A program made the position numbers and the translations under genes. The notes beneath the pieces were generated by a model that saw only the letters and a program-made list of their open reading frames with translations, ran no database searches and was not told the origin of the DNA. This document shows, piece after piece, positions 25,608 through 33,802 of a stretch of DNA of 64,000 nt. The number at the start of each line of letters is the position of its first letter. The first letter of the stretch is position 1. Location of the stretch: positions 1 to 64,000 of the forward strand of contig NZ_JBHLWM010000004.1 of assembly GCF_042432815.1 (NCBI RefSeq). The letters are read 5' to 3'. Origin of the DNA: Rhodopseudomonas telluris. Its GTDB lineage: Bacteria > Pseudomonadota > Alphaproteobacteria > Rhizobiales > Xanthobacteraceae.

Positions 25608-26987
25608 GTGAGCCTAGCCGAGTCTTTCGACCTCGCTGATCGTGCGCCCTTGGTGCCGCCGACGCCGCCGCGCGCGCCGGAGGGCATGACCGCGCTCGGC
25701 CGGCTCGCCGCGATCCGCCACAACGCGATCGCCAGCTGGGGCCAGCGCGCCTACGAAGACGACGTCATCAAGGGCCGGTTCTTCAATCACGCCAGCTACA
25801 TCCTCAACCGGCCGGACGACATCCGGCATGTGCTGATCGACAACTACGAGAACTACACCCGAACCGCCGCGGGCATCCGCGTGCTGCGGCCGATTTTGGG
25901 CCAGGGCTTGTTGCTCGCCGAAGGCCGCGCCTGGAAGCATCAGCGCCGCGCGCTGGCGCCGGCGTTCACGCCGCGCGCAGTCGGCACGCTGGTGCCGCAT
26001 ATGATCTCGGCGACTGAGGAGATCATCGCCGAGTTCGCGCGCGGCGCCGGCGCGCCGGTCGATCTGCGCGAAGCGATGCAGCGGCTGGCGCTGGAGATCG
26101 CCGGGCGCACCATGTTCTCGTTCGAGATGGGCCAGCACGGGCAACAGCTGCGCGACTTCGTCATCGAATACGGCATGAAGCTGGCGAGCCCGCGCTTTCT
26201 CGATCTGCTGCTGCCGCTCGGCTGGCCGAGCCCGCAGGATGTTTCGCGTGCGTTCTTCCGGCGCCGGTGGACGAAGTTCGTGCGCGAGCTGATCGCCGCG
26301 CGGCGCGCCGCCGGGAAAAGCGAAGGCGCACCGCCGCGCGATCTGTTCGACCTGATGGTCGCGGCGCGCGACCCGGAAACTGGCGAAGCCTTCTCGGATG
26401 ATCAACTCGGCGATCAGGTCGCCACCATGATTCTGGCCGGCCACGAGACCACCGCGACCGCGCTGTTCTGGGCGCTGTACATGCTGGCGCTCGATCCGGA
26501 GACGCAGAACGACGTTGCCGACGAGGCCCGCGCGGCCGGCCAGACGGACGCGCTCGACAAGCTGCCGTTGACCCGCGCCGTGCTCGACGAGACGCTGCGG
26601 CTGTATCCGCCGGCCTTCCTGATCGCCCGCGCGGCGGCCGGACCCGATACGGTGGCCGGCGAGTCGATCCGCAAGCATGACGTGATCCTGATCGCGCCGT
26701 GGCTGCTGCACCGGCACGAAAAGCTGTGGGACAATCCGAACGCCTTCATGCCGGCGCGCTTCCTGCCCGGCGCGACGCCGCCGGACCGCTTCGCCTATCT
26801 GCCGTTCGGCGTCGGGCCGCGAGTCTGCATCGGGGCACATTTCGCGTTGGTGGAGGCGACGCTGGCGCTGTCGCGCATCGTCTCTGCCTTCCGGGTCGAG
26901 CTGATCGACCGCGCCCCGGTGATGCCGATCGGCGTCGTCACCACCCAGCCGGATCGCTCGCCGGCATTCCGGCTCACCCGCCGCTGA
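25608..26987 (+). CDS. Cytochrome P450
   Basis: The 459-residue soluble haem monooxygenase has the I-helix oxygen-activation motif ILAGHETTAT near residue 275. The ExxR motif is in DETLRLYPP near 327, and the haem-cysteine loop FGVGPRVCIGAHFAL has its cysteine near 406. There is no fused reductase, and no ferredoxin gene is adjacent, so electrons come from elsewhere. The GTG start has CAGGAG upstream. The substrate is unknown and the CYP family cannot be assigned without a search. Confidence 0.95.
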   Translation: MSLAESFDLADRAPLVPPTPPRAPEGMTALGRLAAIRHNAIASWGQRAYEDDVIKGRFFNHASYILNRPDDIRHVLIDNYENYTRTAAGIRVLRPILGQGLLLAEGRAWKHQRRALAPAFTPRAVGTLVPHMISATEEIIAEFARGAGAPVDLREAMQRLALEIAGRTMFSFEMGQHGQQLRDFVIEYGMKLASPRFLDLLLPLGWPSPQDVSRAFFRRRWTKFVRELIAARRAAGKSEGAPPRDLFDLMVAARDPETGEAFSDDQLGDQVATMILAGHETTATALFWALYMLALDPETQNDVADEARAAGQTDALDKLPLTRAVLDETLRLYPPAFLIARAAAGPDTVAGESIRKHDVILIAPWLLHRHEKLWDNPNAFMPARFLPGATPPDRFAYLPFGVGPRVCIGAHFALVEATLALSRIVSAFRVELIDRAPVMPIGVVTTQPDRSPAFRLTRR

Positions 26988-27028
26988 TCAACCCGGCGTC
27001 ACTTGGCCACAGGCCGGACGTCACCTAG

Positions 27029-28447
27029 ATGAGGCCCATGACCGACGTCCGTCCGCTTTACGCCGTGCTGCGCCAGACCACAGATCCCCGCGTCGTGGAT
27101 GCGATCGCCGAGCTGATCGCGAGCGGCGAGGAGCGCGATCTCAACCGCATCAACCTGCTGGAATTCGCCGGCCGCACCGGGCTGGACGAGGAGAAAGTAA
27201 TCTCCGGCTTTCTGCACGCGGCCCAGCTCGGCCTGTTCGACATGAGCTGGAATGTGCTGTGCCCGGGCTGCAGCGGCGTGCTCGACAGCCATCCGTCGCT
27301 GAAGGCGCTGCGTCACGAGGAATACATCTGCGCGCTGTGCGCCAAGGGCTACGAGGCCTCGCTCGACGATCAGGTCGAGGCCGCCTTCACGGTGCATCCC
27401 TCGGTGCGCCGCATCGGCGCCCACGATCCCGACAAGCTGTCGCTGTGGGATTACACACGGCAGATGTACTGGAGCTCCGGCATCGAGATCGACGAGCAGG
27501 TGCTGGCGCGCCTGTCGGACCAGGACACGCTCGCCGCGGTCGAAATCGCGCCCGGCCAGACCGCCGAGCTGTCGCTCGAGCTGCCGGCGGAATTCATCAT
27601 CGTGTTCGAGCCGGTGACGCATGCGGCGCAGTTCATCGATGTCGCCGGCGAGCGCACCGACGAGGTGCGGTCGATCTCGCTCAGTTACGACCGCAGCCAT
27701 GCGCTGACGCCGACGCAGTCGCTGCGGCCGGGGCCCGTGAAGCTGACGCTGACCAACAATGCCGAAACCCGCGTTCTGCCGGCCGTCTGGGTCGCGGCCG
27801 ACGCGCTGCATACGCTGCTCGGCAAGCGCAAGCCGATCCTCACGGCGAAGCGGATGCTGACCAACCAGACCTTCCGCGACGTGTTCAAGGCCGACAACCT
27901 CACCGCCGATCAGCGGCTGAAGATCACCTCGCTGACCTTCCTGTTCACCGATCTCAAGGGCTCGACCGCCTTGTATCAGCGCGTCGGCGATCTCGCCGCG
28001 TTCGATCTGGTGCGGGCGCATTTCCGCGCGCTGCTGGAGATCATCGCGGCCGAGAAGGGCGCGGTGGTGAAGACCATCGGCGACGCCGTGATGGCGACGT
28101 TCAATCGCCCCGAGCACGCGCTCGCCGCCGCGTTGCGGATGCGCAAGGCGATGGACGCGCTCAACGAAGAGCGCGGCACCAAGGATCTCGTGGTGAAGAT
28201 CGGCATCCACGAAGGACCTTGCCTCGCGGTGATGCTCAACGACCGGCAGGATTACTTCGGCCAGACCGTCAATATCGCGGCGCGCGTGCTCGGTCTTGCC
28301 ACCACGCAGGCGATCCACCTCACCGGGGCGGTGATTGACGCACCGGCAGTGACCAGGATTCTTGATGAGCAGGCCATCGCGCCGATCGAGAAGCATGCGG
28401 CGCTACGCGGCATTGCCGACAAGGTGCTGGTCTATGAAATTCCTTAA
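27029..28447 (+). CDS. Class III adenylate/guanylate cyclase with N-terminal zinc-ribbon region
   Basis: The 472-residue soluble protein ends in a class III catalytic domain (about 305-472). It has the metal aspartates in FLFTDLKGSTALYQ and KTIGDAVMATF, and the transition-state pair in GQTVNIAARV. The N-terminal half contains a four-cysteine zinc-ribbon-like pair, CPGC and CALC, about 30 residues apart near 78-110. A region resembling the DUF5939-type domain of proteobacterial cyclases follows. No membrane segment is visible. A second ATG at 27038 could be the true start. The input signal is unknown. Confidence 0.9.
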   Translation: MRPMTDVRPLYAVLRQTTDPRVVDAIAELIASGEERDLNRINLLEFAGRTGLDEEKVISGFLHAAQLGLFDMSWNVLCPGCSGVLDSHPSLKALRHEEYICALCAKGYEASLDDQVEAAFTVHPSVRRIGAHDPDKLSLWDYTRQMYWSSGIEIDEQVLARLSDQDTLAAVEIAPGQTAELSLELPAEFIIVFEPVTHAAQFIDVAGERTDEVRSISLSYDRSHALTPTQSLRPGPVKLTLTNNAETRVLPAVWVAADALHTLLGKRKPILTAKRMLTNQTFRDVFKADNLTADQRLKITSLTFLFTDLKGSTALYQRVGDLAAFDLVRAHFRALLEIIAAEKGAVVKTIGDAVMATFNRPEHALAAALRMRKAMDALNEERGTKDLVVKIGIHEGPCLAVMLNDRQDYFGQTVNIAARVLGLATTQAIHLTGAVIDAPAVTRILDEQAIAPIEKHAALRGIADKVLVYEIP

Positions 28448-28567
28448 CGCATTGGCGACATTGACAAAGTGTCATCTTGACCAGTGGAACCGCCCCCGAT
28501 TGCCGACGTTACGATTCCGCGTCATAGAACGAGCCTGGTCTCGTCCCCCTGCGAAAGTTCGAGAGCG

Positions 28568-29047
28568 ATGCTGGATAAACTGCGCCAATTCATTTCCGAC
28601 GTGGTCTCGCCGACCGCGCCCGACGAACTGAATTTCGACGATGGCGGCTATCGTCTCGCTGCTACCGCATTGCTGATCCACGTCATTTCGCTCGACGGCG
28701 AACCGTCCGACGTCGAGCGCCGCAAGCTGCATTCGTTATTGGAAACGCGCTTCAACCTCGACGCCGCGACCGCGAGCCGCCTGATCGAATCCGCCATGCT
28801 GGTCGAAGGCGAGGCCGTCGATCTTTACCACTTCACCAGCGTGATCATGCGCTCGGTCAACGAGGAAGGCCGGCTGCGCATCATTGAAATGATGTGGGAG
28901 CTGGTGTTCGCGGACGGCAACGTCACCGAGTTCGAGGAGAACGTGGTGTGGCGCGCGGCCGACCTGCTCGCGGTATCTTCCCGCGACCGCATCAACCTGA
29001 AGCGCCAGGTTGCCGCGCAGCAGGTCGAGACCGACCCGGCGAGCTAA
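28568..29047 (+). CDS. TerB-family (tellurite resistance/DnaJ-like) helical protein
   Basis: The 159-residue acidic helical protein contains a TerB-like domain: ALLIHVISLDGEPSDVERRK near residues 37-56, and the paired acidic repeat MWELVFADGNVTEFEENVVW near 115-134. Such domains coordinate divalent metal through the acidic residues. Tellurite resistance should not be assumed, because stand-alone TerB-like proteins are common and uncharacterised. The start at 28568 gives the family N-terminus. Confidence 0.8.
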   Translation: MLDKLRQFISDVVSPTAPDELNFDDGGYRLAATALLIHVISLDGEPSDVERRKLHSLLETRFNLDAATASRLIESAMLVEGEAVDLYHFTSVIMRSVNEEGRLRIIEMMWELVFADGNVTEFEENVVWRAADLLAVSSRDRINLKRQVAAQQVETDPAS

Positions 29048-29232
29048 CCCGCCGCTACTTATTACCGAATTGTCATGATCGCCCGAACTGGCGCTGATTG
29101 CCTGCAGTTCGCTGCGTCTCGGGCCCTGAAGTGACCCTGATCCAGCGAACGGCCTTGCACGCTGCTTGCATCTTGCCTAAGGCCTAGCGATGATCCGGTG
29201 GCCATGCGGCCTCCTATGCAAGAGTTCTGAAC

Positions 29233-30012
29233 GTGACTGAACGGGTGACTTTGATTACGGGCGCATCGGCCGGTATCGGTGCGGAACTGGCGCGGATCTT
29301 CGCGGCGAATGCCCATCGGGTCGCTCTGGTGGCCCGGCGGGCGGACCGGCTGGAAACGCTGGCCGCCGAGATCAAGGCCGCAGGCGGCCCCGAACCCATC
29401 ATCATCGCCTGCGATCTGGCGCGGCCCGAGAGCGTCGACGAGATCGTCGCGAAGCTGGCCGAGGCCGGAGTCGAGGTCGAGTATCTGGTCAACAACGCCG
29501 GCTACGGACTGTTCGGCCGGGCCGCCGAGATGGACCGTTGCGACCAGCTCGGCATCATCGATGTCAATGTGAGGGCGCTCACCGACCTGTCGCTGCGCTT
29601 CGCCGACAGCGTCGCCAGGCTGCGTGGCGGTATCCTCAACGTCGCCTCGATCGCCAGTTTTCTGCCGGGCCCCGGAATGGCGGTGTACTACGCTTCCAAG
29701 GCGTATGTGCTGTCGCTATCCGAGGCGCTGCATCAGGAGCTCGGCAAGAAGGGCGTTCGGGTCACCGCGATCTGCCCGGGACCGGTGCCGACCGAGTTCC
29801 AGCTTCGCGCCGGCTTCGAGCCGGGGTTCGATTCGGCGGTCCTCAACGTCTCGCCGAAGGAAGTTGCGCGGCAGGGCTATCAGGGGCTGATGAACAACAA
29901 GCGGCTGGTGCTGCCCGGGTTCGGCGTCAAGATCGTGCCGTTCCTGCTGCGCTTCTTCCCGCGCGGCTTCATCCTCGCGGCGGCCGGCGCCTATCAGCAG
30001 CGCCAGCGCTGA
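29233..30012 (+). CDS. Short-chain dehydrogenase/reductase
   Basis: The 259-residue classical SDR has the cofactor motif TGASAGIG at residues 8-15, the structural NNAGYG near 87, catalytic serine in NVASIASFLP, and YYASKAY giving the YxxxK pair. The arginine pair after the first strand (VALVARRADR) favours NADP(H). The substrate is not predictable. It starts with GTG. A potential sigma-54-like promoter lies about 65 bases upstream. Confidence 0.9.
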   Translation: MTERVTLITGASAGIGAELARIFAANAHRVALVARRADRLETLAAEIKAAGGPEPIIIACDLARPESVDEIVAKLAEAGVEVEYLVNNAGYGLFGRAAEMDRCDQLGIIDVNVRALTDLSLRFADSVARLRGGILNVASIASFLPGPGMAVYYASKAYVLSLSEALHQELGKKGVRVTAICPGPVPTEFQLRAGFEPGFDSAVLNVSPKEVARQGYQGLMNNKRLVLPGFGVKIVPFLLRFFPRGFILAAAGAYQQRQR

Positions 30013-30096
30013 GCCGATCCTTCCAATCCGGCATCGATCTGCTTTAGTCTCTCGGCAAGCGTCGGCATTAACGACCGGCGCAGCAGGGGAGGCCGG

Positions 30097-30597
30097 ATGA
30101 CCAGCGAGGATTTCGCGCGGCTGCTGGAAGAGTTCACGCGCTCGGCCGAATCCGGCGATGGCGCACGCTTCGCAGCGCATTTCACCGAAGACGCGGTGTA
30201 TCACGACTATATCTACGGTCCGCATACTGGACGCGCCGAGATCGCGCGCATGATGCAGGACCTGTTTCACCGCGACGCCGCCGACTATCGCTGGGAGATG
30301 TTCGACCCGGTGTGCGACGGCACGCAGGGCTACGCCTGGTCGCTGTCGAGCTTCACCTCCACCATCGCGGAGTTCGCAGGGCGCCGCGTGGTGATCGACG
30401 GCATGAGCCGGTTCGTGCTGCGCGACGGGCTGATCGCCGAATATCGCGAGTCGGTGAACGGCGGCGTGGCGATGCAGCAGCTCGGCGTCGCGCCGGAGCG
30501 CATGGCCAAAGTCTTCGGGCGCTGGGCCGGATGGTTGCGGGAGCGGCCGGAAACCAAGGCTTATCTCGCACGCCCGAAAGGAACGCGCCTCGGCTGA
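30097..30597 (+). CDS. NTF2-like (SnoaL-type) protein
   Basis: The 166-residue protein has the cone-shaped NTF2/SnoaL pattern. An N-terminal helix (FARLLEEFTRSAESGDG) is followed by FAAHFTEDAVYHDYIYGPHTG, RAEIARMMQDLF and a C-terminal sheet ending in EYRESVNGGVAM. The fold serves many enzymes and ligand-binding proteins, so function is open. AGGGGAGG at 30085-30092 fixes the start. It lies between an SDR and an enoyl-CoA hydratase, which hints at a small lipid or polyketide-like modification set. Confidence 0.75.
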   Translation: MTSEDFARLLEEFTRSAESGDGARFAAHFTEDAVYHDYIYGPHTGRAEIARMMQDLFHRDAADYRWEMFDPVCDGTQGYAWSLSSFTSTIAEFAGRRVVIDGMSRFVLRDGLIAEYRESVNGGVAMQQLGVAPERMAKVFGRWAGWLRERPETKAYLARPKGTRLG

Positions 30598-30669
30598 CCA
30601 GCCCGCACGACTTCATCAAGACGGCCCACATCAAGGGCGCAACAAATAGCAAGAAAGGGAGACACGCCG

Positions 30670-31482
30670 ATGAGCACCGAACACATTCTCTATGAGGTCG
30701 CAGACCGCATCGCCACGATCACGCTGAACCGGCCGGACCGGATGAACGCCTGGACGCCGGTGATGGAGCGCGAGGTGCGCGAGGCGATGGAGAGCGCGGC
30801 GGCGGATCCGCAGGTGCGGGTGATCGTCCTGACCGGCGCCGGACGCGGCTTCTGCGCCGGCGCCGACATGGAAGTGCTGCAGAAGATCGACCCCGCCGAC
30901 ATCCGTCGCGCCTCCGCGCTGCCGGCCTTCGACATGAACCGCCGGCCCGACTGGCAGACCCGCTACGCGTTCTACCCGGCGATCGGCAAGCCGATTATCG
31001 GCATGCTCAACGGCGCCACCGCCGGCATCGGCCTGGTGCACGCGCTGTATTGCGATGTCCGCTTCGCCGCCGACAGCGCGGTGTTCACCACCGCCTTCGC
31101 GCGCCGCGGCCTGATTGCCGAACACGGCATTTCGTGGATGCTGCCGCGGATCGTCGGCCACGCCAACGCGCTGGATCTGCTGCTGTCGGCCCGAAGGGTC
31201 TCGGCCGACGAGGCACTGCGGATCGGGCTCGTCAACCGGCTGTATCCGGTCGATCAGTTGCGCGAGCAGACCTACGCGTATGCGCGCGACCTCGCCGACA
31301 ACGTCTCGCCGGCGTCGATGCGGGTGATCAAGCGTCAGCTTTACGAAGTGCCGTTCCAGACGCTGGCCGAAGCCACCATCGAGGCCAACCGCGAGATGAC
31401 GCTGTCGCTGGCCAGCGAAGACTTCAAGGAAGGCGTCGCCAGCTTCGTCGAGAAGCGCCCGCCGCAATTCCGGAGCGCGTGA
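30670..31482 (+). CDS. Enoyl-CoA hydratase/isomerase family protein
   Basis: The 270-residue crotonase-fold protein has the oxyanion-hole segment GRGFCAGADMEVL near residues 60-72 and a second one, LNGATAGIGLVHAL. The catalytic glutamate is likely that of RRGLIAEHGISWMLPRIVG. It acts on acyl-CoA thioesters, most simply hydrating trans-2-enoyl-CoA in fatty-acid breakdown. GGGAGA lies upstream of the ATG. It follows the NTF2-like gene by 72 bases in the same direction. Confidence 0.9.
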   Translation: MSTEHILYEVADRIATITLNRPDRMNAWTPVMEREVREAMESAAADPQVRVIVLTGAGRGFCAGADMEVLQKIDPADIRRASALPAFDMNRRPDWQTRYAFYPAIGKPIIGMLNGATAGIGLVHALYCDVRFAADSAVFTTAFARRGLIAEHGISWMLPRIVGHANALDLLLSARRVSADEALRIGLVNRLYPVDQLREQTYAYARDLADNVSPASMRVIKRQLYEVPFQTLAEATIEANREMTLSLASEDFKEGVASFVEKRPPQFRSA

Positions 31483-31530
31483 AGCTCGTCGCGTAAGCGG
31501 CGCCTGAGATTAGGGAACCTCTTCGTCACT

Positions 31531-31619
31531 CGTCATGCCCGGCCTCGTGCCGGGCATCCACGTTTCAACGGCAGCGGCGCGCAAGACGTGGATGGCCGGG
31601 ACAAGCCCGGCCATGACGG
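31531..31619. repeat. Family A dispersed palindromic repeat, copy 3
   Basis: It has the same two-hairpin design, with CGTCATGCCCGG...CCGGGCATCCACGT on the left and AAGACGTGGATGGCCGGG...CCCGGCCATGACGG on the right. Compared with copy 2 the two half-sequences have exchanged their GCCCGG and GGCCGG cores, keeping each hairpin paired. It lies downstream of the hydratase gene. Confidence 0.9.
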
Positions 31620-31733
31620 ACTACGTGACGGCCTCGTCGACCAATAAATAGCATGGATACGGTGCTGGGATCGTCGCTGCGCGCGGCCGGCTAGTTCAGC
31701 GGCCCCTCTTCGCCCTACGGGCTACGTCGCGGC

Positions 31734-31790
31734 AGCCTTCGCCACGATGGGCAGGCTTGCCGAGCCGAAGCTGGCAAAGCCAGCGAAGGC

Positions 31791-31791
<1 letters not shown>
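31734..31791. repeat. Inverted repeat directly downstream of tRNA-Ala
   Basis: AGCCTTCGC at 31734-31742 is complementary to GCGAAGGCT at 31783-31791, and an inner GGCTTGCC/GGCAAAGCC pair continues the structure. On the minus strand this hairpin begins at the tRNA 3' end. It could be a processing or termination structure; there is no T-run. Confidence 0.5.
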
Positions 31792-31866
<75 letters not shown>

Positions 31867-32067
31867 TCCGCGGTCGGTGCGTGAAGCACCGATCAGCGAA
31901 CGCCGCCATTTACAGTGCCGACGAACGCCAAGTCAAGGACGTGCGGCAGCTTCTGACACGTCATTGTCATCGGGCTTTATTGCCCTGAGTTCCCTTGTTT
32001 GGGCGGGTGCGAACCGATATTTACGGCACAGCCTTTCCGCGTTCGAACCCGCGAGCTTTTCCCCGCC

Positions 32068-32358
32068 ATGCGCGCCATTCTCGATATCATCCTCATCATT
32101 CTCGATCTCTACATCTGGCTGCTGATCGCCTCGGCGATCCTGTCCTGGCTGATCGCCTTCAACGTCGTGAACACCCGCAACCAGTTCGTCTCGGCGGTGT
32201 CCGAATTCCTCTACCGGATCACCGAGCCGTTGCTGGCGCCGATTCGGAACCTGCTGCCCTCGCTGGGCGGCCTCGACATCTCGCCGATCATCCTGATCCT
32301 GATCATCATGTTCCTGCAGCGGGTGATCACCTATTACATCTACCCGGCGGTGTTCTGA
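32068..32358 (+). CDS. YggT family membrane protein
   Basis: The 96-residue inner-membrane protein has two hydrophobic regions and the YggT signature: SWLIAFNVVNTRNQFV, then LYRITEPLLAPIRNLLPSLGG and LDISPIILILIIMFLQ. The family is linked to cell division or envelope functions and osmotic stress, but its mechanism is unsettled. It is followed 29 bases later by yggU, the usual pairing in proteobacteria. Confidence 0.92.
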   Translation: MRAILDIILIILDLYIWLLIASAILSWLIAFNVVNTRNQFVSAVSEFLYRITEPLLAPIRNLLPSLGGLDISPIILILIIMFLQRVITYYIYPAVF

Positions 32359-32387
32359 GCCGCTGACCGGGCGGCTCTGGAGTTTCC

Positions 32388-32711
32388 ATGGCTGAGGCTT
32401 GGCGGTATTCTGCTCAGGGCGTGGCCGTGGCGGTACGGGTCACGCCGCGGGGCGGCCGCGACGATATCGACGGGCTGGAGACGCTGTCGGATGGCCGCAG
32501 CGTGGTGAAGGTCCGGGTCCGGGCGATCGCCGACGGCGGCGAGGCCAACCGGGCGGTGATCGAACTGCTGGCCAAATCGCTCGGCGTCGCCAAGCGCGAC
32601 GTCCGGTTGCTGTCGGGGGCGACCTCCCGGCAAAAGCAGATCGCGATCGACGGCGATCCGAAGAAGCTCGGCGAGGCGTTGCGCCAGTTGACGGCGGCAA
32701 AATCCGACTGA
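32388..32711 (+). CDS. DUF167 family protein YggU
   Basis: The 107-residue alpha/beta protein has the family features VRVTPRGGRDDIDG and VRAIADGGEANRAVIELLAK. The GxAN-type motif is represented by GGEANRA, and a KRDVRLLSGATSRQKQI segment follows. The function is unknown. GGAG stands five bases before the ATG. A strong intrinsic terminator follows the stop. Confidence 0.92.
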   Translation: MAEAWRYSAQGVAVAVRVTPRGGRDDIDGLETLSDGRSVVKVRVRAIADGGEANRAVIELLAKSLGVAKRDVRLLSGATSRQKQIAIDGDPKKLGEALRQLTAAKSD

Positions 32712-32750
32712 GCCGATCGAACGGGAGGCCCTCGAGGGCGCAAGGCATTC

Positions 32751-32776
32751 GCCTCTCCGGCCGGAGAGGCTTTTTG
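32751..32776 (+). terminator. Intrinsic terminator between yggU and folD
   Basis: GCCTCTCCGG is followed immediately by its exact complement CCGGAGAGGC and then TTTTTGTTT. The hairpin therefore has at least eight GC-rich pairs plus a U tract. It ends only about 24 bases before the folD start codon, which is unusual for a simple operon-end terminator. Confidence 0.88.
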
Positions 32777-32799
32777 TTTCGACTCGGAGGGGGACGACA

Positions 32800-33687
32800 A
32801 TGACTGCTCGGATCATCGACGGAAAAATCATCTCGGCCGAGCTGCGCGCCCGCGTGGCCGCGGAGGTGACGCGGATTAAGACCGATCACGGCATCACGCC
32901 GGGTCTGGCGGTGGTGCTGGTCGGCAGCGACCCGGCCTCCGAGGTCTATGTCCGCTCCAAGCACAAGCAGACCCAGGAAGCCGGCATGGCCTCGTTCGAG
33001 CACCGGCTGCCGGCCGATGTGCCGCAGGCCGAGCTGCTGGCGCTGATCGCCAAGCTCAACGCCGATCCGGCGGTGCACGGCATCCTGGTGCAACTGCCGC
33101 TGCCGAAGGGCCTCGATTCGACCGCGGTGATCGACGCGATCGATCCGGCAAAGGACGTCGATGGCCTCAACCCTACCAATGCTGGCCGGCTCGCTTCGGG
33201 CCTGTTCGCGCTGACGCCGTGCACGCCGCTCGGCTGCATCATCATGGCCAAGCAGGTGCATGCCTCGCTCGAAGGCATGAATGCGATCGTGATCGGCCGC
33301 TCCAATCTGGTCGGCAAGCCGCTGGTGCAGCTGCTGCTCAACGAGAACGCCACGGTGACGATCGCGCATTCGCGCTCGCGCGATCTGCCGGCGTTGTGCC
33401 GCCAGGCCGATCTGGTGTTCGCTGCGGTCGGCAAGGCCGAGATGGTCAAGGGCGACTGGATCAAGCCGGGCGCGACCGTGATCGACGTCGGCATCAACCG
33501 CACCCCGTCGCCGGACGGCGGCAAGGACAAGCTGCTCGGCGACGTCGCGTTCAACGAGGCGAAGGAAGTCGTCGGCGCGATCACGCCGGTGCCGGGCGGC
33601 GTCGGGTTGATGACGGTGGCGTGCCTGCTCGTCAACACCGTCCGCGCCGCGAGCGCGATCCACGGCCTGCCGAAGCCGGCTGTGTAA
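32800..33687 (+). CDS. folD: Bifunctional methylenetetrahydrofolate dehydrogenase/cyclohydrolase
   Basis: The 295-residue cytosolic enzyme interconverts 5,10-methylene-THF and 10-formyl-THF with NADP. Active-site features are all present: the YVRSKHK segment with the catalytic lysine, the VDGLNP loop, PCTPLG, the nucleotide-binding GRSNLVGKP and the C-terminal PVPGGVGLMT. The ATG has a strong GGAGGGGG ribosome site. With the terminator just upstream, its expression must come from read-through, attenuation or a promoter inside the yggU end. A palindromic repeat follows. Confidence 0.97.
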   Translation: MTARIIDGKIISAELRARVAAEVTRIKTDHGITPGLAVVLVGSDPASEVYVRSKHKQTQEAGMASFEHRLPADVPQAELLALIAKLNADPAVHGILVQLPLPKGLDSTAVIDAIDPAKDVDGLNPTNAGRLASGLFALTPCTPLGCIIMAKQVHASLEGMNAIVIGRSNLVGKPLVQLLLNENATVTIAHSRSRDLPALCRQADLVFAAVGKAEMVKGDWIKPGATVIDVGINRTPSPDGGKDKLLGDVAFNEAKEVVGAITPVPGGVGLMTVACLLVNTVRAASAIHGLPKPAV

Positions 33688-33701
33688 CTCGACAACGACT
33701 C

Positions 33702-33786
33702 CGTCATTGCGAGGAGCGAAGCGGCGAAGCAATCCAGAGCCGCGCGCTGGCCGCCTCTGGATTGCTTCGCTTCGCTCGCAATGACG
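33702..33786. repeat. Family B palindromic repeat
   Basis: CGTCATTGCGAGGAGCGAAG followed by CGAAGCAATCCAGAG is mirrored by CTCTGGATTGCTTCG and CTTCGCTCGCAATGACG, giving a hairpin with arms of about 35 bases. It lies between convergent folD and the M20 peptidase, where it may double as a bidirectional terminator. Its sequence is distinct from family A apart from the CGTCAT/ATGACG ends. Confidence 0.9.
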
Positions 33787-33802
33787 TGGAAAGGCTTCCG
33801 CC

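Noticed and set aside
28568..29047. A tellurite-resistance locus
   Set aside because: Only a stand-alone TerB-like domain is present; no other ter gene adjoins it.
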